Origin: Melanopsichium pennsylvanicum
Taxonomy: Eukaryota; Basidiomycota; Ustilaginomycetes; Ustilaginales
NCBI GenBank assembly: GCA_900208305.1
Contig: OAPG01000005.1
Span: forward strand, 744,001 to 808,000
DNA length: 64,000 nucleotides
Direction of reading: 5' to 3'
This document shows, piece after piece, positions 40,588 to 50,458 of the stretch. Below the pieces are notes generated by a model, which saw only the letters and a program-made list of their open reading frames with translations, had not been told where the DNA came from and ran no database searches. A program made the translations under genes and the position numbers. Positions within the stretch are counted from its first letter, which is position 1. Every line of letters begins with the position of its first letter.

Positions 40588-41702
40588 TTTGAAGGCGATG
40601 AGGGGTTAGCCGTGGGCCTCGGCGTATGCCGCTAGGAAGTCTCGTTGAATGATCTAGTGACCTCCTACGTGAACGATTGCTGAGATATCTAGTGAAGGGC
40701 GGTCGACGGCTGCTGGACGGAGGCAATGGTGTAGGATTGCGGCTGCAGTTGGTGAAGGTTCCTTCCTCAAGGTATGGAGACCGGATCCAGTGAGCTAGGA
40801 AGGGGCGCTGCAAAGCTATGTTTGGATTCCTAAGACAGCGCCTACTTTGATGATGTGCTCGCAGCCTCCTGCTGCTTTCTGTTATTATGATACAGAGGCA
40901 CTGAGGTTGAGTAGTTTGACATGACCGACGGGGACGAATCTTCCACAATTCGCCTAAGCACCATGCCGAAAAATACTCGGAAAACGGAAGACGACACGTG
41001 CCGCAGTTCAGTCGTGTTACACTCCGAATTCACACACTTGCAAAAAATTGCAACCAGAGCGGCTGTTGCTGGTGCTGATAGCTTGCAGCAGAAATGTTGG
41101 AAAGGCGTAGGCGTGCACTTTTTCATCATCCCACATGCATTGTTTGCATGGTCTTGCTCACCTGCTTTGCGAAGCTTCGAAGCTCACTCAATGCCAAGAT
41201 CGATATCGTTGATCCAGACAAATCATCACATATAATCAGCCGAAGACGTCGCAAAAGCAACAAGTGTGGAATGCAGGGTCGTCAGATTCGTGAAAGCTAA
41301 TGGTATCGTTAGAACAAGATGGGAAAACAAAACAGAGACGTGATCGGTGATGCCAGAGATAACAAAAGCGAGAAATGATAGTCGCGCAAATGTACTGTAC
41401 ATCACAAAGAAGCACTCAATCATTATACAACAAGAGAACCGGAGTGTCCGTGGGTGGTCAATGCATGCAAAGAAGAATGTGTGATTATGGCTGCATCATG
41501 AGCTTAGGCCATAGCCTGAGGGTCCGGTATAGCGAAGGGCTAACGTCTTCTATTGAGATAGTCCGCTCATCAATCGCAGCCACCAGATCAGATCAATGCC
41601 GAGTAAGAGTGCGAAAGAGTATCTACTCAGCAGGCCTGCAGGAGCGGCCAGCATCGAGAAAGAATCTTGTCAAAAGCAGTATTACGGTGCAATCATTTCA
41701 GC
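40588..41702. other. 1.1-kb intergenic region
   Basis: The region holds the RSE1 promoter and leader and the 3' flank of the upstream four-TM gene. TGTACTGTACAT occurs at 41391-41402. The short frames have no protein-like composition. No RNA gene is seen. Confidence 0.5.
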
Positions 41703-42275
41703 TTAGAAGTTGTAAATGTTGTTCTCCTTAGTAGCGAGGGCATAGTAGTGCTCAATTCTCTTCTTGAAGCGCCAGCACATGAAGTAGGCATACACTTGAA
41801 GAGCCAAGTCAATCGCGAGCGAAAAGACGAAAGCGATGTAAAGGCTGTGGAAGCCAGCAGAACAAAGACCGGAAGGCATGGTGCCGTTGCTGGTTGCGTC
41901 CTCGGCAGATGAACCCCAGAGCTGACCGCCGTTATTGCATTCCCAAACAATCTTGCTCTGCTGTCGATCGAGCTGGAACATCATAAAGCCGGCACGAACA
42001 GCGACAACAACGAGTATGATGGGCCAGATGAAGAAGCAAAGACGCATCAACATGTACGAGTTGTTGGCCATGCCGATGGTGGCGAGGACGCAGACGGCCA
42101 CAACGGCCATTCCAATACCACCGTAGATCTGATATTCGGGGTAGTTGAAGAAGAGGAACTGGCCCTTTTGGAAGAGAAGGATGGATCCTGCGATATTGTA
42201 GGCTGCAATGAAGACGTTCCACACCATTGCGCCATGACGCAATGGGAAGATTAGCAGACAATTGTCGCACCACAT
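41703..42275 (-). CDS. Four-transmembrane-helix membrane protein
   Basis: A 190-residue protein starts with a Cys-containing MWCDNCLLIFPLRHGA segment. Four hydrophobic helices follow at about 17-37, 51-70, 77-101 and 146-170. Between helices three and four lies a loop with two Cys and one N-glycosylation sequon (NGT), likely lumenal or extracellular. The C terminus is basic-aromatic (FKKRIEHYYALATKENN) and probably cytosolic. The pattern resembles tetraspan proteins of the MARVEL/LAPTM sort found in basidiomycetes, but I cannot name a family. The good hydrophobic periodicity, complete start and stop, and G/C third positions support a real gene. The function is unknown. Confidence 0.75.
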   Translation of the reverse strand: MWCDNCLLIFPLRHGAMVWNVFIAAYNIAGSILLFQKGQFLFFNYPEYQIYGGIGMAVVAVCVLATIGMANNSYMLMRLCFFIWPIILVVVAVRAGFMMFQLDRQQSKIVWECNNGGQLWGSSAEDATSNGTMPSGLCSAGFHSLYIAFVFSLAIDLALQVYAYFMCWRFKKRIEHYYALATKENNIYNF

Positions 42276-44004
42276 GACTGCTTTCGGCTAGGTATGCTAT
42301 GGAATAATTCGTTGCCAGATAAGTTGGTATCGAGTCGGGGCTGATGCGCGAATGGGTGTTAGTAGCAATCTTTACTGGTCGTGAAATCGTGTCGTGTCGT
42401 GTCGCGTCGTGGCGGTGAGGGTAAAAGCCGATGATACTGAGGCCCTGTTGACGATGAGATCAGGTGCAGAGAGTGTTTTGAGGTGGAAGGTGTGGTGTTG
42501 AGAAGGGTGAAGATGATTTCGACGAATGACCGAGAAGGTGACGAAGAGGAGGGAATTTAAGCTGGCAGCATCAAAGCGTCAGGTAGGAACAAAATGAGGA
42601 GGGAGAGGGTAGAAAGATGAGAGGCAACACGGTGACGAGGGAAACAGCGGCGATATAGAGAGGGACAGAGGGAGAGAGGGAGCACAGAACAAAGCGGCGA
42701 GGAAAATAAACTAGGCAACAGGGCGTCAGATGCACGGCGGAGATGGACAGGGGCCAAAATGTCGCGGGATGGATGCAGTTGTGCTCGAGTCCAAGTCCTT
42801 GGCTCTGGAACAGCCCGCCATTCTCTTTCGAGCCTGCCTCTTAGCTACTGAGGAGCACCTTACTGTGGTCTCTGTCTCCTCGTCTAGCCTCATCACTTTC
42901 AGTTGCAGGTGAGCCAAGTGACTGGCTGGGCTGAATGTTGAGACCTCGGAAGGCAGCCAGATCCATCTGACAAGAGCCCTACACAATGATTCCAGACATA
43001 CCTCCCTACACAAGCTTGAACAGCTTTTCACAGTGGGATTAAGGCAGAAGAGTGTCTTTTCGTAACATGGGCGACGCCGGTGGCCTCCAAGCCTCTACTG
43101 GATCGCCCTGACATGCGAATCCAACTTGAACCAGTACCATTTGGCACCTAGTATAGGAGTAAAACGTGAGAACATTACTGACGATTGAGGCCATTGAGCG
43201 GGATTTTGGCTCATAAAGAAGAGATCCGGCTGCTGCTTGGCTTGCTGGAGCTGCTTGTTGCCGTGGATGCTGGGGCCAAAGCCCAATTGACACCAAAGGA
43301 TAGGAGGTGTTGGAAACGAGGAACAGCTTTGCTGCATCAACATACTCCGCCAAGATTTGAGCTTTTAGGGGCTCATCTGTCAACAAGTGCAGCTCGCTTA
43401 GATAAATTAAATTTACTGTACCTGACAGTCGCTCTCTCAATTTGCGCATCCCAATTTGGCAGGTATGCTCACCATCGTTGTTATCGGGCAAATGCTTCAT
43501 ATCGGGATGAGATCGTACTTTCTTCCATTTTTTTCAAAGGTCAAGTAACAATCATGAATGTGAATCACAAATGTAGTTAAATTTAGGTGTGCTTTCCGCG
43601 TCGCGAGTTGATGAGAGTCTTGACACTCATGTCGCCTCAAAATGCAACGCGTGAGTGACCAAGTGCACAAAGCGTCCAAGGACCAGAGAAAACCAGCATA
43701 CGAGCGGCAGTTATGCTATCTAACTCAGCCAAATTATTGACACTTTTACGGCAAAGTGTTGGTCTTCGCATGCTACTGCACTCGAGTCCTCGTCTCTGCT
43801 CAGCAACTCTCTTCTTCCCCAACCTGATCTGACCTCATCCCATCATTCCATCCTATCATCCGAACCTTTTATGCATCTGCACATCTTTACCACAGCCAAC
43901 CAGAGAACCAAGCAGTACTGGATATCTTGCAGGCTGTGACACGCTTTACAAATGGCTTTCTAGATTGAACGGTGTTCAGCGTCGCGTCTCGCTAGCATTG
44001 AACA
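42276..44004. other. 1.7-kb divergent promoter region, four-TM gene / SMC6
   Basis: The first ~450 bases are purine-rich on the + strand, so pyrimidine-rich in the four-TM gene's leader. They include a GTCGTGTC repeat near 42386. TTTACTGTA lies at 43412. A perfect MluI cell-cycle box ACGCGT lies at 43647-43652, about 350 bp before SMC6. The longest frames (43039-43500 minus, 43185-43580 plus) overlap each other and match nothing I know. Confidence 0.45.
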
Positions 44005-47000
44005 ATGGCGCTCGGAAAGCGGCCTTCTTCCCAGCGTGCAGTTCGTGCCGACTCGCTCCAAGATGAGGATGATGCCGTTGACGCCGTTTCGCCCAAGCGT
44101 ATGCGCGCCAATCGCCCTGATCCACTTTCAAATAGCACTTCGCCTCAATCAACCAGGCGGAGTGCGAGATCCCAGGCGATAGCTCTACCGGTAGAGGACG
44201 ACGGCATTATTACTCCAGATGAAGACGACGCTGAGGCAGCAGGAGAAGAAGAGCAGCAAGAAGAGACAGCAAATGAGGAGGAGGACGAAGAAGAAGAAGA
44301 AGAAGAAGAAGAAGAAGAAGAAGAAGAAGAAGAAGAAGAAGAAGAAGAAGAAGAAAACGACGATGGACTCGATCCGGATGACGACCGAGAGGAAATAGAG
44401 CGTCGTCTCGCCGAGGCAGGTCAAGGCATTGAACAGTCCGGAATCGTCGACAAGATTGAGCTTCGCAACTTCATGTGTCACGCCAACTTTTCCATCAACT
44501 TTGGCCCCAAACTCAACTTTGTGATGGGCCGCAATGGTAGTGGTAAGAGCACTATCCTCACCGCCCTTATGATCGCTTTGGGTGGCAAGACCAGCTCGAC
44601 CAACCGAGGCTCCAGTCTCAAAGATCTCGTCAAGAAGGGCGAGTCGTACGCCACCATAACCGTCACAGTGCGCAATGAGGGCAGCGACGCCTTTCGCCCT
44701 GAAGCCTATGGCGACCAGATTATCATCGAGCGTCGCATCCTCGCGGAAGGAGGCGGATCCTGGAAGATGAAGGCCGCCAGCGGCAAGATCGTTGCCACCA
44801 CTAAATCAGAGCTCGAGTCCTTTTGCGACTTTGCTAACATCCAACCCGACAATCCCATCCACATTTTGACCCAGGACACTGCGCGTCAGTTCCTCGGCAG
44901 TTCCGATCCTGCGGAGATCTACAAATTCTTCCTCGAAGGTACGCAACTCAGTCAGCTTGTGCGCGAGTACGATCTCATCGAACAACACGTTCGCAGCATG
45001 AAGTCGGCCTTGGCGCTCAAGTCTGGAGCCCTCGAACAGCTCGACGCTCTCCGACAGCAAGCCGCTCAGCAATGGCGAAAGGTGAGGGAGACGCAAGGCT
45101 ACCAGGGGAAGATCGACGCTTTGGATCGCGAGTATGTTTGGGTACAGGTCAAAGACGCACAGAATCAGCTCGAAAGCGCTGTTGAGAAGACTGAGACGAT
45201 CCGATTGAAGCTGGTCAAATGCGACAAGAGCCTCAGCAAGAGCATCGAAAAGCTCGAGGAATGCGAAGCACGCATCGTTCGTCTTGAGGAGGAAAACACA
45301 AACTTTGACGGCGTCTTCTCACCACTTCAGCAGGAGCGTGACGAGCTCGTGGGCAAGGAGAAGGAGCTTGGCAAGCAGATCAAGGCGTATGTTGCGCAAG
45401 CTCGCGAACTCAACGACAAGATTGCCGACGTCAACAGAGGTATCGAAAGATACGAAGATCAAATCCGTGAAGAGACCGCCAAGCTTGCGTCAGACGGAAA
45501 GGCTCACCGCCAAAAGCTCGAAGGGGAACGACATTCGTTGCAGAGGCAGCGACAAGAGCTGACCGATGAAGCAGTGGAGAAGGAGGATCAACAGCGTGAG
45601 CTCGATGCCAAGATCGCCGAAGCGTCTCAACGCGAGGAGGATGAAAGCCAGCGTCTGCGACAACTCAAGAACGAATATCAGACGAACGATTCACGACTCT
45701 CGTCATTACGTGAAAGCAGCAAGAACAGACTTACCGCCTTTGGTGGTCCCAAGGTGCCGGCCTTGCTTCAAGCCATCAACAACGAGAGCGGCTGGGGGTC
45801 AAAACCCATCGGACCGCTCGGTACTCATGTCAAGCTCCAGGACATGCGCTGGCAGAGGGTCCTCGAAAGCGTCATGGGCAACAATCTCAATGCTTTCTTC
45901 GTCTCCAATCACGGCGATCGACAACGCTTAAAAAGGATCATGGAACAAATAGGTATGCATTCTCCAATCGTTATCGGATCGGATTCTGAGTTCGACTACT
46001 CGTCCGGAGAGCCGCACTCCGACATCACGACCATCCTACGCGTCTTGGACTGCGACAATGAGATCGTCAAGCGTCAGCTGATCTTGGCCGTCCACATTGA
46101 ACGAGCTGCGCTCGTCGAGAGGCGTGCCGATGGTGACAGACTCATGCGAACACAGCCGTACAACGTTCAGGCCTGCTTCTCTGCGGACATGTTTAGCATC
46201 AGTGGTGGACAAGCAGGTTCGCTATCCGCTGCGCTGCAAGATCATCGAGGAGCACCGCGACTGTCACAGAATGTTGGCGACGCCATTCGCAAACTCGAGG
46301 CTGACCAGCAGCGTCTTGACCGAGAGATCGCCGAATGCAACCAGCGGCTGCGCGAGCTCAAGCAAGAGAAAGTCAGGAACGAGCGTGCAAAGGAAGCATG
46401 CAGACGAGATCTTCAATCCATGCGAAGGCGCAAGGACATGCTTCGTCAGGAAATGAGCCGCATCGACGAGCAGATGCAGGAGGCCGCACCCGGTAACATA
46501 TCTGCCCTCGAGGAAGCCAAGCGAGAGGTGGAGGCAGAGAAAGAGGTCATCTTGTTACAATTCGAGGAGATCCAAACACAAAAGGCTGCCGTCGAGGCGA
46601 AGCGAGCTCCCCTGCAGGAAGAGATTCAAGCACTCGATGAACGCATGGGCCAATTTCAAGGCAGGATGACGAGTCTTCATGAGAATCTGGTTACAGCTGT
46701 CGCTGAACGAGTCGAACAGATAAACAATCGAGATCACTGGCAGAGGAAGCGAGCAGGCATCGAAGCAGAGATCAAAGCAAGCGAGGCTGAAGAGGCGAAT
46801 CTCGAAGAGGACCACCAGAATGTGCGCACCGCCGCGGAGCAGTACTGTGAGGAGGTGCCAATCACTCGCACCATGGCACAGATTGAGCAGGAGAAGCGAG
46901 AACTGCAATTGCTCAAGAAGAAAGCCGCTTCTGAAGCCGGTGTCACCTTGGAACATGCGGCGGAAGAGCTGCAGAAGCGCGAAACGGCGCTCAAGGAAGC

Positions 47001-47562
47001 TAGGGAGGAAGTGGATAACATGAACCAAGCCGAACAACGGCTCCGCAGCTCGCTAGCTGTGCGATACGCCAAATGGAACTTTTTCCGGCGTTCGATCGCA
47101 TTACGAGCCAAGAGCAACTTTGCTCGCAACCTCGCCACGCGTGGATACGAAGGAACGCTCAAATTCAACCACAAAGCTGAAAAGCTCTCCCTCGCCGTGA
47201 ATACGCAAGCTCAAGGCGAATCCAGCCGGTTCGGTTCGACGCAAGCAGAACGTGCAGCGCAGCATTCGAACAAGGGAATGTCGGGTGGAGAACGAAGTTT
47301 CGCGACGGCGTGTCTACTGTTGTCATTATGGCAAGCGATGAGTTCGCCCATTCGATGTTTGGATGAGTTTGACATTTTTATGGATCAGGTGAATAGAAGG
47401 GTGGCATTGCAGATGATCATGAACGAGGCCAAAGCTACGCCGCATGTTCAGTACATCATGATCACCCCACAGGATATGCCGGATATGAAATCAGAGATGG
47501 ATGGAGTCAGGATGTTGGTCGTCAATCCACCAGAGAGGAATGAGGGTGCGTTGGCTGGGTGA
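44005..47562 (+). CDS. SMC6: Structural maintenance of chromosomes protein 6
   Basis: One exon encodes 1185 residues. After an acidic N-terminal tail with a 23-Glu run comes the SMC head: IELRNFMCH, then Walker A GRNGSGKS near residue 175. Long coiled coils flank a hinge at about 590-720. The C-terminal head has the ABC signature KGMSGGERSFATA near 1090 and Walker B with RCLDEFDIFMD near 1117-1127. The sequence IELRNFMCH and the SGGERSF plus DEFDIFMD combination identify SMC6 (fission yeast Rad18). It is partner of SMC5 in the complex that resolves recombination intermediates and stabilises stalled forks. All catalytic motifs are intact. Convergent with the reductase gene. Confidence 0.95.
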   Translation: MALGKRPSSQRAVRADSLQDEDDAVDAVSPKRMRANRPDPLSNSTSPQSTRRSARSQAIALPVEDDGIITPDEDDAEAAGEEEQQEETANEEEDEEEEEEEEEEEEEEEEEEEEEEENDDGLDPDDDREEIERRLAEAGQGIEQSGIVDKIELRNFMCHANFSINFGPKLNFVMGRNGSGKSTILTALMIALGGKTSSTNRGSSLKDLVKKGESYATITVTVRNEGSDAFRPEAYGDQIIIERRILAEGGGSWKMKAASGKIVATTKSELESFCDFANIQPDNPIHILTQDTARQFLGSSDPAEIYKFFLEGTQLSQLVREYDLIEQHVRSMKSALALKSGALEQLDALRQQAAQQWRKVRETQGYQGKIDALDREYVWVQVKDAQNQLESAVEKTETIRLKLVKCDKSLSKSIEKLEECEARIVRLEEENTNFDGVFSPLQQERDELVGKEKELGKQIKAYVAQARELNDKIADVNRGIERYEDQIREETAKLASDGKAHRQKLEGERHSLQRQRQELTDEAVEKEDQQRELDAKIAEASQREEDESQRLRQLKNEYQTNDSRLSSLRESSKNRLTAFGGPKVPALLQAINNESGWGSKPIGPLGTHVKLQDMRWQRVLESVMGNNLNAFFVSNHGDRQRLKRIMEQIGMHSPIVIGSDSEFDYSSGEPHSDITTILRVLDCDNEIVKRQLILAVHIERAALVERRADGDRLMRTQPYNVQACFSADMFSISGGQAGSLSAALQDHRGAPRLSQNVGDAIRKLEADQQRLDREIAECNQRLRELKQEKVRNERAKEACRRDLQSMRRRKDMLRQEMSRIDEQMQEAAPGNISALEEAKREVEAEKEVILLQFEEIQTQKAAVEAKRAPLQEEIQALDERMGQFQGRMTSLHENLVTAVAERVEQINNRDHWQRKRAGIEAEIKASEAEEANLEEDHQNVRTAAEQYCEEVPITRTMAQIEQEKRELQLLKKKAASEAGVTLEHAAEELQKRETALKEAREEVDNMNQAEQRLRSSLAVRYAKWNFFRRSIALRAKSNFARNLATRGYEGTLKFNHKAEKLSLAVNTQAQGESSRFGSTQAERAAQHSNKGMSGGERSFATACLLLSLWQAMSSPIRCLDEFDIFMDQVNRRVALQMIMNEAKATPHVQYIMITPQDMPDMKSEMDGVRMLVVNPPERNEGALAG
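44287..44355. repeat. GAA tract encoding 23 Glu
   Basis: Twenty-three uninterrupted GAA codons lie in the disordered N-terminal tail of SMC6. The purity suggests recent slippage and probable length variation between strains. Confidence 0.95.
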
Positions 47563-47822
47563 TTCAGGATGGACTGTTGGGGGTGGGAAAAGTTTTGAAC
47601 TGGGATCTTTTGTCGGTAGAAGTGATCAAGAATGTAATGTAATGGTTTCAAACGATCGTTTCTCGTTGATCAGATTTGGGTGTCAAGATGTTGCACAATT
47701 CTGCGCAAGAGGACAAAACAGATTGAATCCCTTGATGGATAAGATCAGAGTGAGTGTTTTGGAATGAAGCGACTTGTTGACGTTGTTGCAAGAAGGTTGA
47801 TACCTAGTGTGCCCTATAATTG

Positions 47823-47928
<106 letters not shown>

Positions 47929-47932
47929 GGGG

Positions 47933-49630
47933 TTAGAGCTTGAAGTTACCGTTGAAGCTACCGGTGACTTTGGTAATTTTCAATTTGATCAAGTTGGTTA
48001 GGAGATCGTTTGCGGTTGTGTCGATGTTGTAACCTCTACCTAAAGCTGAGATGTAACCGTTGATGTAATCGATTTCGGTTGAACCTCTTTTGTTTTTCAG
48101 ATCGCTGTGCATGCTTGACCAATTTGCTGCTGTTGCTCTAGCGACTCTCTGAACTTCTTGAAAGAGTGCTTTGGGGGTTAGACTTGGATGTAGCATTGGT
48201 TCTCCTGTTTCTGTCGATTGTAAAATTAAATCTTCAACCGAGAGTGTTGCAGACGTTTTCTGTCGCTGACTTGAAGAATCGGAAGAGAGGTGTTCCCTTA
48301 CTTGAGCTTCGAGAACCATCCCAGCTTCGAGACAGATGGACCATATGGCATCCATAGCTGCTGGATTGCCAAACAGATCTCCATTCTTACAATCGACCAG
48401 AGCGGTGAGAGGGTTGATGCAAGCATTGATCACCAGCTTCCTCAATGAACGTAGTTGGAACTCTCGAATGGGTTCCCACTCGACATTGAGTGGTAAAGAC
48501 AGCAATCCAGCAACGGTTGCTCTGAGTGTTCTCAAATTGGGCTGATCAGGTATCGAGCCGATGGAAAGTTTGTTGGATGGAGCCTGTGGATCCTGTTCCT
48601 CCTGTACTACTGGGGAATCCTCGTCAGGAGAAAATTTTTCCCACCCTTTCGCCTTTTTGGCTTCCCCCCTTGTCGGCAACTCGACATTCTTGACCTGGTT
48701 AATCGTCTGCCCGAATGGCACTCTGCCAGCCTCGAATCCCTCGGAACCAGCCCTGCCACTTGGCACGATTCCGAAATGCAATGTCCCCGTAGACGCATGT
48801 ACCACATCCAGCGGCCCCTTTCTCCAAGCACCATGCGTGGTCGAAGCGAGCACAAAGTTGGGTCTTTGCTCCGGATCCTTGAAGAACGTGTCGAACAAGG
48901 TATCTAGCACGCCCATTCCGTTTTGCAGAAGCACGATAGTGGACCAAGGATGGATGCGATGTCGGATGCCCTCTAGTGCGGAAAGGGTTGCATCGCATTT
49001 GGTGGTGATGATAAGGCTATCGATGGGACTCGCACGTGGTTGTGAGTGGGTAGCTTCGAGGGTCGAGATGAGCGATATGCCACCGTCGTGATCGGGCAAA
49101 GGAATTTTGGAGCTCGTCTGATCGCGTATTGTCGAGGCGACTGCCGAAGATGAGCCAGTGCTGGTGCGAGATATCAAGAATCGATCGTGTGATGCCGCTT
49201 CTCCGTCGTCTGGTTGATTCGCACGATTCCGTCGCACAATGGAGGCGATGATATCGGTAGGGCTAGAGTTGAAATCTGTCTGAAAACCGCCTTCGATGTC
49301 CCTCACGCCGTCTTGTTCCACGACGATGGAGTTGACGTAGCGCTGCTTTACTTGCTTTCCGAAGGCTTTTCTGCGAAGATGAAGGGTGACGGAGGTTTGT
49401 TGTGGATCTGGAAGTTGAGTCTGTACATAAGGCGGGAGGCAGAGAGAGGAGACAATGGAGCCTTGACCGCTTGGTTGACGCTGGTTGGAAAGGTTGGAGA
49501 GGAGGAGGTCTCGCCGCGACTTGGATGATGGACCGGGTTGGAGGAGCTTGCGCTGAAGCTTTAGTGAACGCTTCAAGTGAAAGGCTATGAGCGAACCAAT
49601 GGAGCCTACGCCTAGCACGTGATAGCGCAT
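47933..49630 (-). CDS. Ketopantoate reductase family protein (ApbA/PanE)
   Basis: A 565-residue single exon encodes a protein of the 2-dehydropantoate 2-reductase family, which uses NADPH to make pantoate for coenzyme A. The N terminus holds the dinucleotide motif VLGVGSIGSL. Further family marks are TTKCDATLSAL, the VLLQNGMGVLD strand, KLVINACINPLTAL with the expected catalytic Lys, and STEIDYINGYI with the expected Glu. It is nearly twice the ~300 residues of bacterial PanE, with long insertions after the first strand (about 30-190) and around 300-350. Such long forms occur among fungal paralogs whose substrate is not settled. The fold is confident; the pantothenate role is less so. Confidence 0.82.
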   Translation of the reverse strand: MRYHVLGVGSIGSLIAFHLKRSLKLQRKLLQPGPSSKSRRDLLLSNLSNQRQPSGQGSIVSSLCLPPYVQTQLPDPQQTSVTLHLRRKAFGKQVKQRYVNSIVVEQDGVRDIEGGFQTDFNSSPTDIIASIVRRNRANQPDDGEAASHDRFLISRTSTGSSSAVASTIRDQTSSKIPLPDHDGGISLISTLEATHSQPRASPIDSLIITTKCDATLSALEGIRHRIHPWSTIVLLQNGMGVLDTLFDTFFKDPEQRPNFVLASTTHGAWRKGPLDVVHASTGTLHFGIVPSGRAGSEGFEAGRVPFGQTINQVKNVELPTRGEAKKAKGWEKFSPDEDSPVVQEEQDPQAPSNKLSIGSIPDQPNLRTLRATVAGLLSLPLNVEWEPIREFQLRSLRKLVINACINPLTALVDCKNGDLFGNPAAMDAIWSICLEAGMVLEAQVREHLSSDSSSQRQKTSATLSVEDLILQSTETGEPMLHPSLTPKALFQEVQRVARATAANWSSMHSDLKNKRGSTEIDYINGYISALGRGYNIDTTANDLLTNLIKLKITKVTGSFNGNFKL

Positions 49631-50458
49631 GATGGTAGGCTTAGGTGGCCAATGGACTGGCGTGCAGCCACGGTGGCGACGATGGCGACGATGGCGAGCA
49701 GACGAAAGGAAGAAAGGGGAAAGGATGAGAAAAGAAAACTAGTAGTAAGATGATCTCACATTCATGTGAAGTCGATACAAAAGAGAGTCTGTCTACGTTG
49801 ACTGAAAAGCGAAAAGTGGCTGAGCCCGTGTGAAGGGTTGAGCTTGAAAGATGCTGTTCCGAATATGAATCGACAGAAGCGAGTGTGGATTATGCAAAGG
49901 CTAGGCGGAAAGATTGCACGCGATGTGTGTGTGAGAAAGGAGTTGCAGATGTGGTGACTGAGGTTGTTGATAGTCGAATGGAGAGGATGAGGCGATGAGT
50001 AGGATGACTTTGTTGAATGAGCTGAAGTAAGAAGAAACGAGAGAATCTGTGCGACTCGAGTGGAGCAAAACGGGTTTGACAGGCGAACCTCAGTGGACAC
50101 ACCGAAAAATGGTTCCTTGTGCGCTTTCACTATTTGCTTAGCCAAGCATGACAGATTAATGAAATGAATCGGGCGACTCTGACGGTCATATGAGCGAGTC
50201 AAAGACTTCGGTAATCGGAAATCAATCCAGCTCACGTGACTGATCCAGCTCTCCAACCAGTGCTTTGGTGCTCTCGCTCAACCTCGCCTAATCATCACTT
50301 ACCACGCCCAAACCTCCGCCGCATGTTGCTCATCTGAGCGCATCCATAAGCGCAATCAATACTGGCACAGCCAGTGAGCCAGACACCGAGCTTGTTGTCG
50401 TCGTCGTTGCCGTCGTCGTTGCCATCAGCTTTCCGACAAGCGTCCATAAGTTTCCATC
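49631..50458. promoter_or_regulatory. Divergent promoter region, reductase / TAF1
   Basis: This 828-bp gap separates two divergent starts. It carries the palindrome TCACGTGA at 50232-50239, about 220 bp before the TAF1 start, a consensus site for Cbf1/bHLH factors. A GCGACGATG repeat near 49676-49696 follows the reductase start. GTCGTC-type triplets lie at 50397-50424, just before TAF1. No gene is supported. Confidence 0.4.

Noticed and set aside
43039..43500. 153-residue reverse frame in the SMC6 upstream gap
   Set aside because: No motif, AT-rich with TTTACTGTA inside, and overlapped by another open frame on the other strand.
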